From positions 1-6,513 of the forward strand of contig JBPCRW010000071.1 in NCBI GenBank assembly GCA_050996405.1: a stretch of 6,513 nucleotides of DNA. Reading direction: 5' to 3'. Below the pieces are notes generated by a model. The model saw only the letters and a list, made by a program, of their open reading frames with translations, did no database searches and had not been told where the DNA came from. The translations under genes and the position numbers were made by a program. Source of the stretch: JBPCRW01 sp050996405 (GTDB lineage Bacteria > Acidobacteriota > Blastocatellia > Pyrinomonadales > Pyrinomonadaceae). This document shows positions 6,183 to 6,513 of the stretch, piece by piece (positions within the stretch are counted from its first letter, which is position 1; each line of letters starts with the position of its first letter).

Positions 6183-6513
6183 ACTCTTTCGGCGTGCCGA
6201 AAATATCAATTTTTTCCGCGCCTTTTGCCCCGTCGGTCGCGGTAACGACGATATTATTTGAGTTCGGGCAGCGCATATCGGTGTAGCGCGTTTTGTCCAT
6301 CGGAATTTGTTTGGCATCCGCGCCCGCGCCGCGCAGTAAAAAGGTTTGTGTCCATTCCGCGCCGACGACCTGCGCTTTGGTTTTTTGGACGGGTTTGCCT
6401 TCGTTGTGAACCTGATCTATGGCGTTGACGCGCTTGAATTGGCGCGGCACATTCGGCGCGAAACCTTCGGCATCGAAATCGGTTTGAAAGGTTTTATCCT
6501 TGCCGTTCGAGAT
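6181..6513 (-). CDS. Hypothetical protein, C-terminal part only
   Basis: The frame is open from the right edge of the window (ATC at 6513) to a TAA at 6181-6183, giving 110 visible residues; the true start lies outside. A GTG at 6450 is in frame, but the 21 codons before it are also open and equally protein-like, so it is probably internal. I do not recognise the family. The visible part is hydrophilic, with no membrane segment. It contains two cysteine-poor stretches rich in Lys, Asp, Ala and Gly, and one lone Cys in RCPNSNN. It ends in KIDIFGTPKE. The composition would suit a soluble or exported domain, possibly beta-rich, but no catalytic motif is evident. It is on the same strand and 83 bases upstream of the first hydrolase, so co-transcription is possible. 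Its stop codon is at the edge of the AT-rich spacer repeat. Confidence 0.7.
   Translation of the reverse strand: MSNGKDKTFQTDFDAEGFAPNVPRQFKRVNAIDQVHNEGKPVQKTKAQVVGAEWTQTFLLRGAGADAKQIPMDKTRYTDMRCPNSNNIVVTATDGAKGAEKIDIFGTPKE

Overview
All convincing genes lie on the minus strand and read from the right edge of the window to the left: a partial gene of unknown function (6513-6181), two tandem exported family 3 glycoside hydrolases (6097-4322 and 4172-2445), and one long open frame (2416-1) that runs off the left edge. Spacers are short (83, 149 and 28 bases) and no gene on the other strand interrupts the series, so one transcription unit is plausible. No stretch over 300 bases lacks a gene. Base composition is mixed, with GCG/CCG/GGC-rich codons beside AAA/GAA and AT-rich spacers. 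Exported hydrolases with typical signal peptides, starts without a Shine-Dalgarno sequence and many short-period spacer repeats suggest a diderm environmental bacterium. Acidobacteriota or a similar phylum is a guess from style only; there is no marker gene.

The two hydrolases are paralogs with NagZ-type motifs: the KHFPGHG loop ending in Asp-Ser-His, and the TTDS nucleophile segment. Both begin with a signal peptide ending in FAQ. They probably release terminal N-acetylglucosamine or similar hexosamines from cell-wall or chitin-like glycans outside the cytoplasm. The gene downstream of them encodes an ATP-dependent hydantoinase/5-oxoprolinase family protein. Its substrate cannot be told from this window; a HyuB-type partner, if there is one, would lie beyond position 1.

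The most notable feature is at the junction of the second hydrolase and the hydantoinase gene. A complete four-helix-bundle module of the 23S rRNA intervening-sequence protein / Avd-like type (2416-2054) is continuous, in one stop-free frame, with the hydantoinase domain. The module is bracketed by two inverted arrays of degenerate octamers (1968-2003 and 2421-2456). One array is translated as the interdomain linker. The other supplies the purine-rich ribosome-binding region of the module and the last codons and stop of the neighbouring hydrolase. This looks like a small repeat-bounded cassette that inserted between two genes and was captured by both.

Two other spacers hold different repeat classes, each arranged as an imperfect inverted repeat: a roughly 10-base-period ACACAGAT type at 4194-4301 and an AT-rich ATAATGG type at 6114-6182. 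The charged C-terminal tail of the first hydrolase may also come from repeat sequence. Much of the space between and at the ends of these genes is therefore made of short dispersed repeats.
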